Part shown: one piece after another, positions 8,657 through 16,987 of the stretch
Layout of the letters: every line of letters starts with the position of its first letter
Numbering within the stretch: the stretch's first letter is position 1
Source of the DNA: Treponema denticola
GTDB lineage: Bacteria > Spirochaetota > Spirochaetia > Treponematales > Treponemataceae
DNA: 64,000 nucleotides
Assembly: GCF_024181405.1 (NCBI RefSeq)
Contig: NZ_CP051302.1
Coordinates: 2,294,001 to 2,358,000, forward strand
Direction: 5' to 3'
Made by a program: the position numbers and the translations under genes
Notes under the pieces: generated by a model
The model's database searches: none
Told to the model about the DNA's origin: nothing
Seen by the model: the letters and a program-made list of their open reading frames with translations, nothing else

Positions 8657-9673
8657 ATGAAAAAAAATATTTTTGCTGCACTATTTTTATTGCTTGCAAG
8701 CACCCTTGTGTTTGCAGCCGGTTCTTCCGAAAAAGAATCAAAGGATCTTTCGGGAAAAACATTGAATGTGGTTGCAACAAGTGCTTACAAGGAACTCTTT
8801 GATGCATTTACTGCAAAGACAAACGTAAAGGTTGAATTTCTTTCGATGTCGAGCGGAGAAGTTTTGGCAAGAACAAGGGCAGAAGGAAAATCTATGGCCG
8901 ATGTTTGGTTCGGAGGCGGACTTGATGCTTTTATGGCAGCAAAGACCGACGGACTTTTGGAAAACTATGTTTCTCCCAACTCAAAAGATATCCCGGCTCG
9001 ATATAAGGACCCTGACGGAGCTTGGATTGCAAAAGGAATTACCGTTGTAGGCTTTATCGGAAATAAGGATGTCTTAGCCGAGAAAAAACTTCCCATGCCC
9101 AAAACCTGGGCAGAGCTTGCCGATCCCAAATATAAGGGAGAAGTTATTATGAGCGATCCTTCAATTTCAGGTACAAGCTATGGAGCAGTAAAAGGCCTGC
9201 TCGATCTTTTCGGTGAAGAAAAAGGCTGGGCTTATTGGGAAAAGTTAAACGCAAATATTCCTTTTTTGGGAAAGAGAGGAAAGGATCCGCAAGAAAAAAC
9301 AGCTCAAGGCGAATTTGCAGTGGGCATTATTCCTGCCGACGGAAAGGCTTTTAAACTTGCCGACGATAAAAACCTAACTGTAGTATATCCCGAAGACGGA
9401 ATTCCGTGGGTACCGGAAGGAACTGCTATCTTTAAATCATGTCCGAATCTTGATGCGGCAAAAGCTTTTATCGACTTTATGCTTACAAAAGAAGCTCAGG
9501 AAATTATCGCAAGGCTTGACGGAAAAGATTCCGCTCAGATTGTAAAGCCGGGTATTAAGGGGCTTTCATTAGGCTTGCCGAAAGATAAGCTTATAAAGGA
9601 AGATTTAAGCAGCTTCGGAAAAGACAGACAAAGAATCTTAGATAAATTTTCTTCGCTAAGGCCGAAAAACTAA
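8657..9673 (+). CDS. Iron(III)-type ABC transporter substrate-binding protein (FbpA/FutA-like)
   Basis: A 338-residue periplasmic binding protein. The signal peptide ends around VFAAGSSEK. The body has the family-1 extracellular binding fold with NVVATSAYKELFDAF at the start, ADVWFGGGLDAFMAA, LPMPKTWAELADPKYKG and the C-terminal FIDFMLTKEAQEIIARL. Family knowledge: relatives carry ferric iron, but 2-aminoethylphosphonate and polyamine binders share the fold. The start is set by GGAGGG four bases upstream. Its permease and ATPase are not adjacent; the best candidates are at 14395-16987, on the same strand but beyond a minus-strand accessory block. Confidence 0.83.
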   Translation: MKKNIFAALFLLLASTLVFAAGSSEKESKDLSGKTLNVVATSAYKELFDAFTAKTNVKVEFLSMSSGEVLARTRAEGKSMADVWFGGGLDAFMAAKTDGLLENYVSPNSKDIPARYKDPDGAWIAKGITVVGFIGNKDVLAEKKLPMPKTWAELADPKYKGEVIMSDPSISGTSYGAVKGLLDLFGEEKGWAYWEKLNANIPFLGKRGKDPQEKTAQGEFAVGIIPADGKAFKLADDKNLTVVYPEDGIPWVPEGTAIFKSCPNLDAAKAFIDFMLTKEAQEIIARLDGKDSAQIVKPGIKGLSLGLPKDKLIKEDLSSFGKDRQRILDKFSSLRPKN

Positions 9674-9676
9674 AAC

Positions 9677-9721
9677 AAAAACTAATCACCGGTTTAATAT
9701 AAAAATCGGTGATTAGTTTTT
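9677..9721. terminator. Strong bidirectional terminator
   Basis: A 15-bp perfect stem (9677-9691 with 9707-9721) and a 15-base loop. The stem has A-runs at its left end and T-runs at its right end, so it can stop transcription from both sides. It separates the iron-type binding protein (plus) from the convergent ABC exporter gene (minus). Confidence 0.88.
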
Positions 9722-11289
9722 TAGTATACATTATAAATTTTATCTGTTAAAATAATCGAAACACAATTCTTAGTTTTGATATATTGTTTTTCACTTTCAT
9801 TATGAGAGATATAAAAAACGATTTTATCTTTTTCAACCTTATCAAAAAGTATATCGATGAGGTTTTTTTCATTTTTAATATCCAAATGAGCGGAGATTTC
9901 ATCAATAAGATAAATATCTTTATCAGAGAATTCAATACGCAATAGTTCAATTAATAACTTTTCACCGGAACTCAAATTTTCTGAAGCCCAGTCAAATTTT
10001 CTTTTAAAGCCTCCCAATTGTTTTACTATATCCTGTATTTTTTCATTTTTATAATTAATTATTAAATCTTTATCAATATTAGAGGATAACATAATATTTT
10101 CCAAAACCGTTCCCGAAATAATTAAGGCTTCAGGACTATGATACGAAACAGAAGAATTTGTATTATCCTTACGGAGAATCGTTTTACTTTCTTCCTGCGT
10201 ATTTATTTTTATATTTAGAATTCCTGCAAAATTTTTAAGCAAACTTGATTTACCTATTCCGTTAGCCCCTTCAATTAAATAAAATGCAGGCTTATTAAAA
10301 TAGAGTTCATATTCACTTTTTGAAAATAAAATGCCGTTTTCAGCCGTATTTTCTTTATACCCATTTAAAAATAAAAAGATTCTTTGTATTGAGGCTCTTT
10401 TTGAGCTTATAAGAATAATGGAATTCAAGATATTTGAAACGGGAGCAAAGATATTGCCAATCATCAATTGAATAGCTAAAAAGCCGCCTATTGAAGGAGC
10501 GGCAGATTTGTTTTCAATCACAAAAAAGAAGGCTGCAATTACTTGTGTAAGGATGGTAATAAGTCTTAAAATATTTTTTCCAAATTGTTCGGCCCTTGCA
10601 GCTTGTGCAGAAATACTATAAAAGCCCTTATTAAGCACACCGAATTCTTTTTGCATATATTCATTGTGTTTATTTGCATAAATATAAGAATATCGCTCAT
10701 GGATATAAACAATAAAATCCTGTTTTTCTTTTAATTTCTCTCTGCTTATTTTACTAAGTACCGAATTCTTTTTTGAAATAACCAAGGCTATTATAATATT
10801 TGTAAAAGAAGCTATTATACATAATAAAAATATATTTAAAGATTCTATTTTAATATAGCGTAAAGCAAAAGTTACAAATAAAATTTCTACAATTAACTTA
10901 GGATAAAATTGCGTTATATATGCGAAAAAAGAATTTATATCATTATTTAAAAGTGTAATAATTTCTCCCGATGAATAACTTATACTTTTGGCAGGTTTCT
11001 CCGTTTGATATTTATAAAATACCGTATCGGATATAAAATAATATATTTTTTCAAGTAAACGAGTTAAAACCGAAATAGACAATATACAAAAGATAAAATC
11101 ACAACAGAAAAAAATTATGAGAAAGAGATAATCAGATAATTTAATATTCGGCAAATTAAACAGTTTATCTATAAATTGTTTAACCATAATAGGTTCAAAA
11201 TAAATAAGTAAATTTTGCAAACCTAATAGGATAAATATCCATAGATCATAAAAACATATTTTTTTATAAAATACCTTTCTTCGATGCAT
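9721..11289 (-). CDS. ABC exporter, fused membrane and ATPase domains
   Basis: A 522-residue half-transporter. The N-terminal ~310 residues hold about six membrane helices; the C-terminal domain has Walker A EGANGIGKSS, a shortened signature NLSSGEKLLIELLRI, Walker B IYLIDEISAHLD and switch YISHNE. The signature is LSSGE rather than LSGGQ, and the ATPase domain is short. It resembles small peptide or bacteriocin exporters but no C39 peptidase is present. A similar-sized exporter lies at 30443-32002. It is the last minus-strand gene of the accessory block. Substrate unknown. Confidence 0.78.
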   Translation of the reverse strand: MHRRKVFYKKICFYDLWIFILLGLQNLLIYFEPIMVKQFIDKLFNLPNIKLSDYLFLIIFFCCDFIFCILSISVLTRLLEKIYYFISDTVFYKYQTEKPAKSISYSSGEIITLLNNDINSFFAYITQFYPKLIVEILFVTFALRYIKIESLNIFLLCIIASFTNIIIALVISKKNSVLSKISREKLKEKQDFIVYIHERYSYIYANKHNEYMQKEFGVLNKGFYSISAQAARAEQFGKNILRLITILTQVIAAFFFVIENKSAAPSIGGFLAIQLMIGNIFAPVSNILNSIILISSKRASIQRIFLFLNGYKENTAENGILFSKSEYELYFNKPAFYLIEGANGIGKSSLLKNFAGILNIKINTQEESKTILRKDNTNSSVSYHSPEALIISGTVLENIMLSSNIDKDLIINYKNEKIQDIVKQLGGFKRKFDWASENLSSGEKLLIELLRIEFSDKDIYLIDEISAHLDIKNEKNLIDILFDKVEKDKIVFYISHNESEKQYIKTKNCVSIILTDKIYNVY

Positions 11290-11322
11290 CTATCTTGATT
11301 TTAGATTTTTTTATAATTTTTT

Positions 11323-11880
11323 TCAAGCTATAGCCGTATTTTTACTTATTTTTCTAAGCCGTTTTAATTCTTTTTTTATTTCTTTTGCACAAGGATGGTT
11401 GTTATCCCTAATATTTAAAACTCTCAAATGTTCTTGTAATAACCGTCTTTCAATATCGGTCAACTCATTTTTTGCATCAGTAGATTTTATCGGATTATCA
11501 TTGAAAAAATATTCCACTTCCAATTTATCAATAAAATTATCCGTAGCTTCTTTATCATACTGATTATGAGCAACTATACTGGCTATACTTTGTCTAAGCG
11601 TTGATAATGTTCCATATTTTACACTGCTTTCCGTATGTTTATCATTGACATGCCAATTCAATCTGTCTACAACAGGTTCGTTTACGGCAATACCGACATA
11701 TATGCAAAACATTCCGGACTTTGTTTCAATTGATGATTTTACATCATCAAATTTGACATTAAGTTCGGTTAAGATAACATCCAATTCAGTTCGTTTTGCC
11801 CACCATTTATAATATCCAGGCAGTTTTTTTATTTTTTGTAAATTTTCTTTATTTCTTAATTCTATAGCTTTTACTATCAT
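11323..11880 (-). CDS. GIY-YIG-like nuclease-family protein
   Basis: A 185-residue protein of uncertain function. The central segment GMFCIYVGIAVNEP resembles the GIY-YIG core, preceded by a YYKWWAKRTELDVIL motif and followed by a conserved LSTLRQSIASIVAH and a helical C-terminus rich in Lys and Arg. ATG 11880 is preferred because GGAAAG precedes it at a suitable distance; an ATG at 11892 is possible. It overlaps the DUF6884 gene by about 30 bp in another frame, so the two are translated together. Family knowledge: proteins with this segment are annotated as GIY-YIG nucleases, but the canonical catalytic Arg and Glu cannot be assigned by eye. Confidence 0.5.
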   Translation of the reverse strand: MIVKAIELRNKENLQKIKKLPGYYKWWAKRTELDVILTELNVKFDDVKSSIETKSGMFCIYVGIAVNEPVVDRLNWHVNDKHTESSVKYGTLSTLRQSIASIVAHNQYDKEATDNFIDKLEVEYFFNDNPIKSTDAKNELTDIERRLLQEHLRVLNIRDNNHPCAKEIKKELKRLRKISKNTAIA

Positions 11881-12319
11881 GAGGCTTTCCATTCCTATAT
11901 TCGTTTTTTTTATCCAAATCAATACAATTACTATTTTTATACCTAAAAACAACACAGTTTAAATGAGGCATTAAATGCTCATAGTATGATTTACCGCCAA
12001 AAATATAGAATATATCGTTTTTTAAATCATACTTTGATTTTAATTTATTCAACACATCTTCCGCCCATTTCTTTTTATATTCTGCCGATTGTTTTCCCAA
12101 ATAAAGATTATAATATGAAATATATTCATCTTTATCTAATAGTCCGTATTTTCCTGATAGAATATACCATTCTTCACATTTGTACTTTTTTAATCCCTCT
12201 TCTTTTGAAAGAATAAAAGTGTGCCCCTTATATATATCTTTCGCCAAATATTTTTTTGCAGGGCTTTCTTTCCCCAATTTAGTACTGCTGCAAGCAATTA
12301 GCCCAATTATTTTACCCAT
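11849..12319 (-). CDS. DUF6884-like (YaaA-like) protein
   Basis: A 156-residue soluble protein with LIACSSTKLGKESPAKKYLA at its N-terminus, then a segment LSKEEGLKKY, YILSGKYGLL and an FGGKSYYEHLMP motif. These match the DUF6884 pattern (CSxxKL, then an LSxKYGLL-type motif), which resembles the YaaA/DUF328 fold. GGAG eight bases upstream supports ATG 12319. Paired with the GIY-YIG-like gene, it may belong to a nucleic-acid-related accessory module, but no function is known. Confidence 0.65.
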   Translation of the reverse strand: MGKIIGLIACSSTKLGKESPAKKYLAKDIYKGHTFILSKEEGLKKYKCEEWYILSGKYGLLDKDEYISYYNLYLGKQSAEYKKKWAEDVLNKLKSKYDLKNDIFYIFGGKSYYEHLMPHLNCVVFRYKNSNCIDLDKKNEYRNGKPHDSKSYRIKK

Positions 12320-12341
12320 AATTTATCTCCTTTTGAATAAT

Positions 12342-12896
12342 TTACTCAAGCATAAATTTAATCGGAAAAAATCCTTTCGGTTTTAATCCGTGTTTTATCC
12401 ACATTTTCCTTGATGATAATTGGCAGTCCAATAAGGCATTTACTATATTGTCTTCCGTGTCCGTATTTATCGGTTTTGCACTAGCACCGATTTCAAATAC
12501 GGTAGATAAAAATCGGTCGTCGGCAAACCTTAATAAAAACACCCCGTTAGAAAAATAAAACCATATATCATAACCTGTAAAATTCGGTTTAGAGAGTTTC
12601 ATTATCCTCAGCTCCCATTTGTTTTGCTGTTTATATGATTCATCATATATCATCCATTCATACGCACAATATGACGAATTTTTAAGATAGGTATTCATTT
12701 TTTCTTTCATCAACGCAATGATTTTAGCTTCCGTAATTTTATTATCATTCCGCGTAGAAAATATTTGCTCATACTTAGTTTTATCTTCAGTATAAGAAAA
12801 GTCATCCTCTTCCCACCAATTTTGTTCGGCAAAAAGAGAAATGCTAAATAGAATTATGTACAGTATTCCTAATAGAAATTTTTTATAGTTTGTCAT
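12342..12896 (-). CDS. Exported protein of unknown function
   Basis: A 184-residue protein not recognised. It has a clear signal peptide (LGILYIILFSISLFAEQ) and a mature part rich in aromatic residues with alternating beta-strand character (WELRIMKLSKPNFTGYDIWF). It overlaps the preceding exported-protein gene by 14 bp, so they are co-translated. Likely periplasmic. Confidence 0.65.
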   Translation of the reverse strand: MTNYKKFLLGILYIILFSISLFAEQNWWEEDDFSYTEDKTKYEQIFSTRNDNKITEAKIIALMKEKMNTYLKNSSYCAYEWMIYDESYKQQNKWELRIMKLSKPNFTGYDIWFYFSNGVFLLRFADDRFLSTVFEIGASAKPINTDTEDNIVNALLDCQLSSRKMWIKHGLKPKGFFPIKFMLE

Positions 12897-13272
12897 TTTT
12901 TAGCACCTTACCCCAGTATTTAAAAGATGTACCGTTATTTGTAATGGTTACATATAAAGCAATGCTTTCCGGTGAAAAAAGGCTTTTGCATATTAAAACA
13001 ATATATGATTCGCCGTCACTAATGTCATATTCATTTAAGGCTTGCCAACAGAGCCATACATTAGATTTTGAGAGTTTTGTTAAATCTCTGCCAGGTTCTT
13101 TAGAAAAGTTATCAAAAACAGTCGATTCTTTATTTGGCGGAATATATAAGGCAACAGCATAACCACTATTTTCGGAAAGATCATTATAATATTTAAAATC
13201 TATTTGCTGTGCATAAACCGCTGTAAAAACCGAACAAATAAAAATAACGGTAAGCACAATTTTCTTTTTCAT
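12883..13272 (-). CDS. Small exported protein of unknown function
   Basis: A 129-residue protein with a signal peptide (KKKIVLTVIFICSVFTAVYA, then QQ). The mature part carries no family motif I recognise; it looks beta-rich. It sits between the 90-residue gene and the overlapping 184-residue exported protein, in one minus-strand series. Confidence 0.65.
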   Translation of the reverse strand: MKKKIVLTVIFICSVFTAVYAQQIDFKYYNDLSENSGYAVALYIPPNKESTVFDNFSKEPGRDLTKLSKSNVWLCWQALNEYDISDGESYIVLICKSLFSPESIALYVTITNNGTSFKYWGKVLKNDKL

Positions 13273-13293
13273 ATCAAACTCCTTTTATCGCAA

Positions 13294-13566
13294 TTATTTT
13301 CTTAGTTTATTACGGGCAGCTTTTCTATCTTCTTCCGTAAATAAATCGTGCCACTGTTCTTCAAGGACAATGCTTTCCATTGTCAGTTCGGGATGCCCCA
13401 ATTCATGAAGTTTAAGAAAACCACCTTGAGGTCTTGGATCATGAATAAGCCTTTTTATCGCTTGTATTGTTCCATAGTCATTTCTCATTTGCATAAAATA
13501 AGTCGGCTTATATCCCAAGCTGTTCATTTTTTTTATGGTGCCATCAATGTATGTTTCAAAGTCCAT
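13294..13566 (-). CDS. Small conserved hypothetical protein
   Basis: A 90-residue cytoplasmic protein. The C-terminal half (LHELGHPELTMESIVLEEQW then FTEEDRKAARNKL) matches a small domain found both alone and at the C-terminus of various bacterial accessory proteins. GGAGG nine bases before ATG 13566 supports the start. Function unknown. Confidence 0.62.
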   Translation of the reverse strand: MDFETYIDGTIKKMNSLGYKPTYFMQMRNDYGTIQAIKRLIHDPRPQGGFLKLHELGHPELTMESIVLEEQWHDLFTEEDRKAARNKLRK

Positions 13567-13642
13567 ATATCATACCTCCTCTATTCTCTTTGAATAGGCT
13601 TCCAAAATCGAAAGTATTTTTTGAAAGCCCCAGTTTTATTAT

Positions 13643-14044
13643 TTACTTTTTACTTCCTGAAAACGATACTGTATTTAGTCCCTGTACCATCACCTTACCG
13701 GTTACTTTATTATCACTTGCTATCTTTCCTGTAATGGTAAACGGTGTTTCAGTCAATTTCGTTTTGCCGGAACCTGTAAAACTCCCATCAGCTTTTATAC
13801 TACCGCTGCATTCTGATTTTGCGTCAGATAATATTTGAAACCATCCTGTAAAATTTCCTGAAGCACTGACTGTGAATTCCCAAGAACCCAATCCCGATCC
13901 ATCTTCACCCTCACCGCCATAGGTTCCGGCATAAGCTATACCTGCTAACTTATTGTTCACACCTGAACATCCGCTCATCACCACCACTGCACCAATTATC
14001 AAAACTAATGCAACAGCCATTGAAACCGATCTTTTTTGTTTCAT
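13643..14044 (-). CDS. Small lipoprotein, beta-rich
   Basis: A 133-residue protein with a lipoprotein signal ending in VVMSGCSG and a mature part made of Gly/Ser/Thr-rich strands (SGSIKADGSFTGSGKTKL). ATG 14044 is chosen because AAGGAAGGG precedes it; a longer frame upstream crosses the G-tract and lacks a binding site. Composition resembles small outer-leaflet lipoproteins with a repeated strand pattern. Function unknown. Confidence 0.68.
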   Translation of the reverse strand: MKQKRSVSMAVALVLIIGAVVVMSGCSGVNNKLAGIAYAGTYGGEGEDGSGLGSWEFTVSASGNFTGWFQILSDAKSECSGSIKADGSFTGSGKTKLTETPFTITGKIASDNKVTGKVMVQGLNTVSFSGSKK

Positions 14045-14394
14045 CTTAACCCTTCCTTCTTGAGATATAATTTTATAAATAGAATTATTTTTATGAGAAA
14101 AACAATGATGTAAAAAGTTATTCGTTAGAGATATTATAGTTAATAGAGAAAATAGGGGGGGGTAACCCAGGGCTAACATTTTTCTCTACTTTTTTAACAA
14201 GCAAATTTGAATTTTGAGAAAAATAAAGTTTAAAATAATCCAAAAACCGCTCAAGCATATATTTATATTAAGTCAAAACCTAGAATCTGTCAAGCCTGAG
14301 TAAAACGGGTTTCCTATATCAATCACCTAAAATTTATTCCATATCATATACTAGTAAATTTATTAAAAATAATATAGACTTATAGGATAATTTA
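14045..14394. other. 350-bp intergenic region with a G8 tract
   Basis: Divergent gap between the lipoprotein (minus) and the iron-type permease (plus). It holds a run of eight G at 14155-14162, unusual in this AT-rich DNA. TATACT near 14347 is a candidate -10 box for the permease; no matching -35 box was found. The right end carries AGGAT before ATG 14395. No gene seen. Confidence 0.45.
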
Positions 14395-16014
14395 ATGAAA
14401 CAACAGCTTAAAAAAAATTATAACGGCCTCATCGACTATATCCTCATACTAAGCTTAATTTTAAGTATTTTTATATTTATAGCTATGCCTTTTTTTTATG
14501 TATTTAAAGAAAGCCTTGTTATAAACGGAAGCCTTAGCTTTGAGCTTTTTGAAGATGTGTTTAAAAATCATCTTCATCTTTTAAAAAATTCCTTATCGGT
14601 AGGATTTTATACGACGGTTTTAACGGCAATCGCAGGGATAAGCACGGCCTTGTTTTCTTATCTGATGCCTAAAAAAATAAAACGCCTGATTTTTTTAATT
14701 TTAGCTGTAACGATGATAAGCCCGCCCTTTGTAACAGCCCTCAGTTATATAAACCTTTTTGGAAGGAGGGGGCTTGTTTCTTATTATCTTTTAGGTATTT
14801 CAAAAAGTCCATACGGAATTACCGGCATTGTGCTGATGCAGTCTTTAAGTAATTTTTCTTTAGCGGCTTTAATCTTAATCGGGTTTTTAAATAATTTGGA
14901 TAGATCTCAATTGGATAGTGCCCGCAACCTCGGAGCAAAGACAAACCGCCTGATTATCGATATAATTCTTCCCTTTCTTTTTCCTGCTATCAAATCGGTT
15001 ATGCTCTTAACTTTTTTGCGAAGTTTGTCGGATTTCGGAACGCCCGTAATCATAGGAGGCTCTTTTAATGTGCTTGCAACCGAAAGCTATTTTGCAGTAA
15101 TAGCTCAAGGCAATTTGGGAAAGGCTTCCGCAATAAATGTGCTTCTTTTAATTCCTGCAATTATTATTTTTATTCTTTATCAAAAAAGTTTTAAAAATAT
15201 TTCCATATCTTCACACGGTACGGCCTCCTCTGAGATTGAAATAAAAAGACAGGGAATTCTTTTTTATCTTATAAGCATAATTGCCGTTTTCTTTTTATTA
15301 TGGATAAGCATTCAATATTCTTCTATTATATTATCCGCATTTACAAAAATGAAAAAGGGGAAAATGATTTTCACCTTTGCAAATATTTTAGAAACAAGAG
15401 ATCATATCACAAGCACGGTTATAAGGAGCATAGCCTACAGTCTTATCGCTGCAGTCGGAGGCAGCATAATCGGTTTGCTAATCGCTTATTATAAACAAAT
15501 AAGAAAAATAAAGATAATGCAGGCTGTAGATTTTGCCGCAACTCTTCCCTATATAATTCCGGGAACATTTTTCGGGCTCGGTTATTTATTGGCCTTTAAT
15601 TCAAAACCCTTAATGCTTACAGGAACGACAGCAATAGTTGTTTTAAATATACTATTTAAACAGCTGCCATTTTCTACAAAGATAGGGAATGCGTCAATGG
15701 AAGAAATCAATATCGACACTTTAAATTCAATCAGAGATTTAGGCGGTAAAAGAATAAATGAAATCACCGATGCCGTTATTCCTTTAAGTAAAAATGCTTT
15801 GGGCGTTTCTTTTATCAACGGATTTACAACGACTATGACTACAATAGGTTCAATTATTTTTTTGGTATACCCAAGTCAAAAAGTTTTAACCCTTGTTATG
15901 TTCGATGTAATTCAAAGCGGTTATTATGAAACAGGCTCGGTAATTGCCTTGCTTATAATTATAATTTGTTTAATTGTAAATTTAATTTACTTTTTAGTTT
16001 TAAAGAAAAAATAA
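14395..16014 (+). CDS. Iron(III)-type ABC permease, double-domain (FbpB-like)
   Basis: A 539-residue membrane protein that contains two permease domains in tandem, as FbpB/AfuB proteins do. Coupling loops are visible as DSARNLGAKTNRLIIDIILP (about residue 178) and TLNSIRDLGGKRINEITDAV (about residue 442). It would form the full channel without a second permease. It runs straight into the ATPase gene 22 bp later. The matching binding protein is probably the gene at 8657-9673. Confidence 0.87.
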   Translation: MKQQLKKNYNGLIDYILILSLILSIFIFIAMPFFYVFKESLVINGSLSFELFEDVFKNHLHLLKNSLSVGFYTTVLTAIAGISTALFSYLMPKKIKRLIFLILAVTMISPPFVTALSYINLFGRRGLVSYYLLGISKSPYGITGIVLMQSLSNFSLAALILIGFLNNLDRSQLDSARNLGAKTNRLIIDIILPFLFPAIKSVMLLTFLRSLSDFGTPVIIGGSFNVLATESYFAVIAQGNLGKASAINVLLLIPAIIIFILYQKSFKNISISSHGTASSEIEIKRQGILFYLISIIAVFFLLWISIQYSSIILSAFTKMKKGKMIFTFANILETRDHITSTVIRSIAYSLIAAVGGSIIGLLIAYYKQIRKIKIMQAVDFAATLPYIIPGTFFGLGYLLAFNSKPLMLTGTTAIVVLNILFKQLPFSTKIGNASMEEINIDTLNSIRDLGGKRINEITDAVIPLSKNALGVSFINGFTTTMTTIGSIIFLVYPSQKVLTLVMFDVIQSGYYETGSVIALLIIIICLIVNLIYFLVLKKK

Positions 16015-16036
16015 TTTTTAAAATGCCGGAGGTTTT

Positions 16037-16987
16037 ATGTATTTGGAATTAACAAACCTAACAAAAACATATAAAGAAAAAAATGCGGTAAAAAATATAA
16101 GCTTTAATCTTGAAAAAGGAAAACTCCTTTGTCTTTTAGGACCGTCCGGCTGCGGAAAAAGTACGGTATTAAAATCGATAGGAGGTTTTTTAAAACCTGA
16201 CAGCGGAAAGATAATTCTTGACGGCAAAGAAATTACAAATGACCCGCCTGAAAATAGAAATGTTTCTACCGTTTTTCAATCCTATGGACTTTTTCCTCAC
16301 ATGAATGTTTTATCGAATATTATTTACGGTTTAAAATTTAAAAAGATGCCTAAGGCTGAACGAGTTGAAGCCGGAATGAAGATGATAAAAACAATGGGCT
16401 TATCGGGTTATGAAAAAAAACATATAAGCGAACTTTCAGGCGGGGAACAGCAGAGAGTTGCTCTTGCACGCAGTTTGATTATAAGGCCCAAACTTCTTTT
16501 GTTGGACGAACCTTTAAGCAATTTGGATGCAAAGCTTAGAATCAATATGCGTAAAGAGATAAAACAAATTCAAAAAGAATTTAATATCACTACAATTTTT
16601 GTTACCCATGATCAAAGCGAAGCATTTGAAATTGCCGATAAAATTATTTTGATGAACAATGGAGAAATTATTCAGGAAGGAACAGCTGAATCTCTTTATA
16701 ATCAACCTGCAAGCGAATTTGCTCTTGACTTTATCGGTGCAAACAATAAAATAGAAAATTCATATATCAGGCCTGAAAAGATAAAAGTATTTACATCATT
16801 ACCGGAAGAAGATACAAAAGATTTTAAAGAAGCCCAAATTATCAATATTATTTTTAAGGGCGAAATAATAGAACTATTTCTTAAAACTAAAGAAAAAGAA
16901 TTAAAGGCCATTGTTTTAAACAATGACTGCAATTACAAAAAAGATGAAAGAGTTTACATCAAATACAATAGGGAGAATTTAAATTGA
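16037..16987 (+). CDS. Iron(III)-type ABC ATPase (FbpC-like)
   Basis: A 316-residue ATPase with Walker A GPSGCGKST, Q-loop VFQSYGLFPHM, signature LSGGEQQRVALARSL, Walker B LLLDEPLSNLD and switch VTHDQSEA. The C-terminal domain is short compared with UgpC/MalK, which fits FbpC-type proteins. GGAGG lies six bases before the start. Its stop overlaps the start of the glycosyltransferase gene. Confidence 0.87.
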   Translation: MYLELTNLTKTYKEKNAVKNISFNLEKGKLLCLLGPSGCGKSTVLKSIGGFLKPDSGKIILDGKEITNDPPENRNVSTVFQSYGLFPHMNVLSNIIYGLKFKKMPKAERVEAGMKMIKTMGLSGYEKKHISELSGGEQQRVALARSLIIRPKLLLLDEPLSNLDAKLRINMRKEIKQIQKEFNITTIFVTHDQSEAFEIADKIILMNNGEIIQEGTAESLYNQPASEFALDFIGANNKIENSYIRPEKIKVFTSLPEEDTKDFKEAQIINIIFKGEIIELFLKTKEKELKAIVLNNDCNYKKDERVYIKYNRENLN

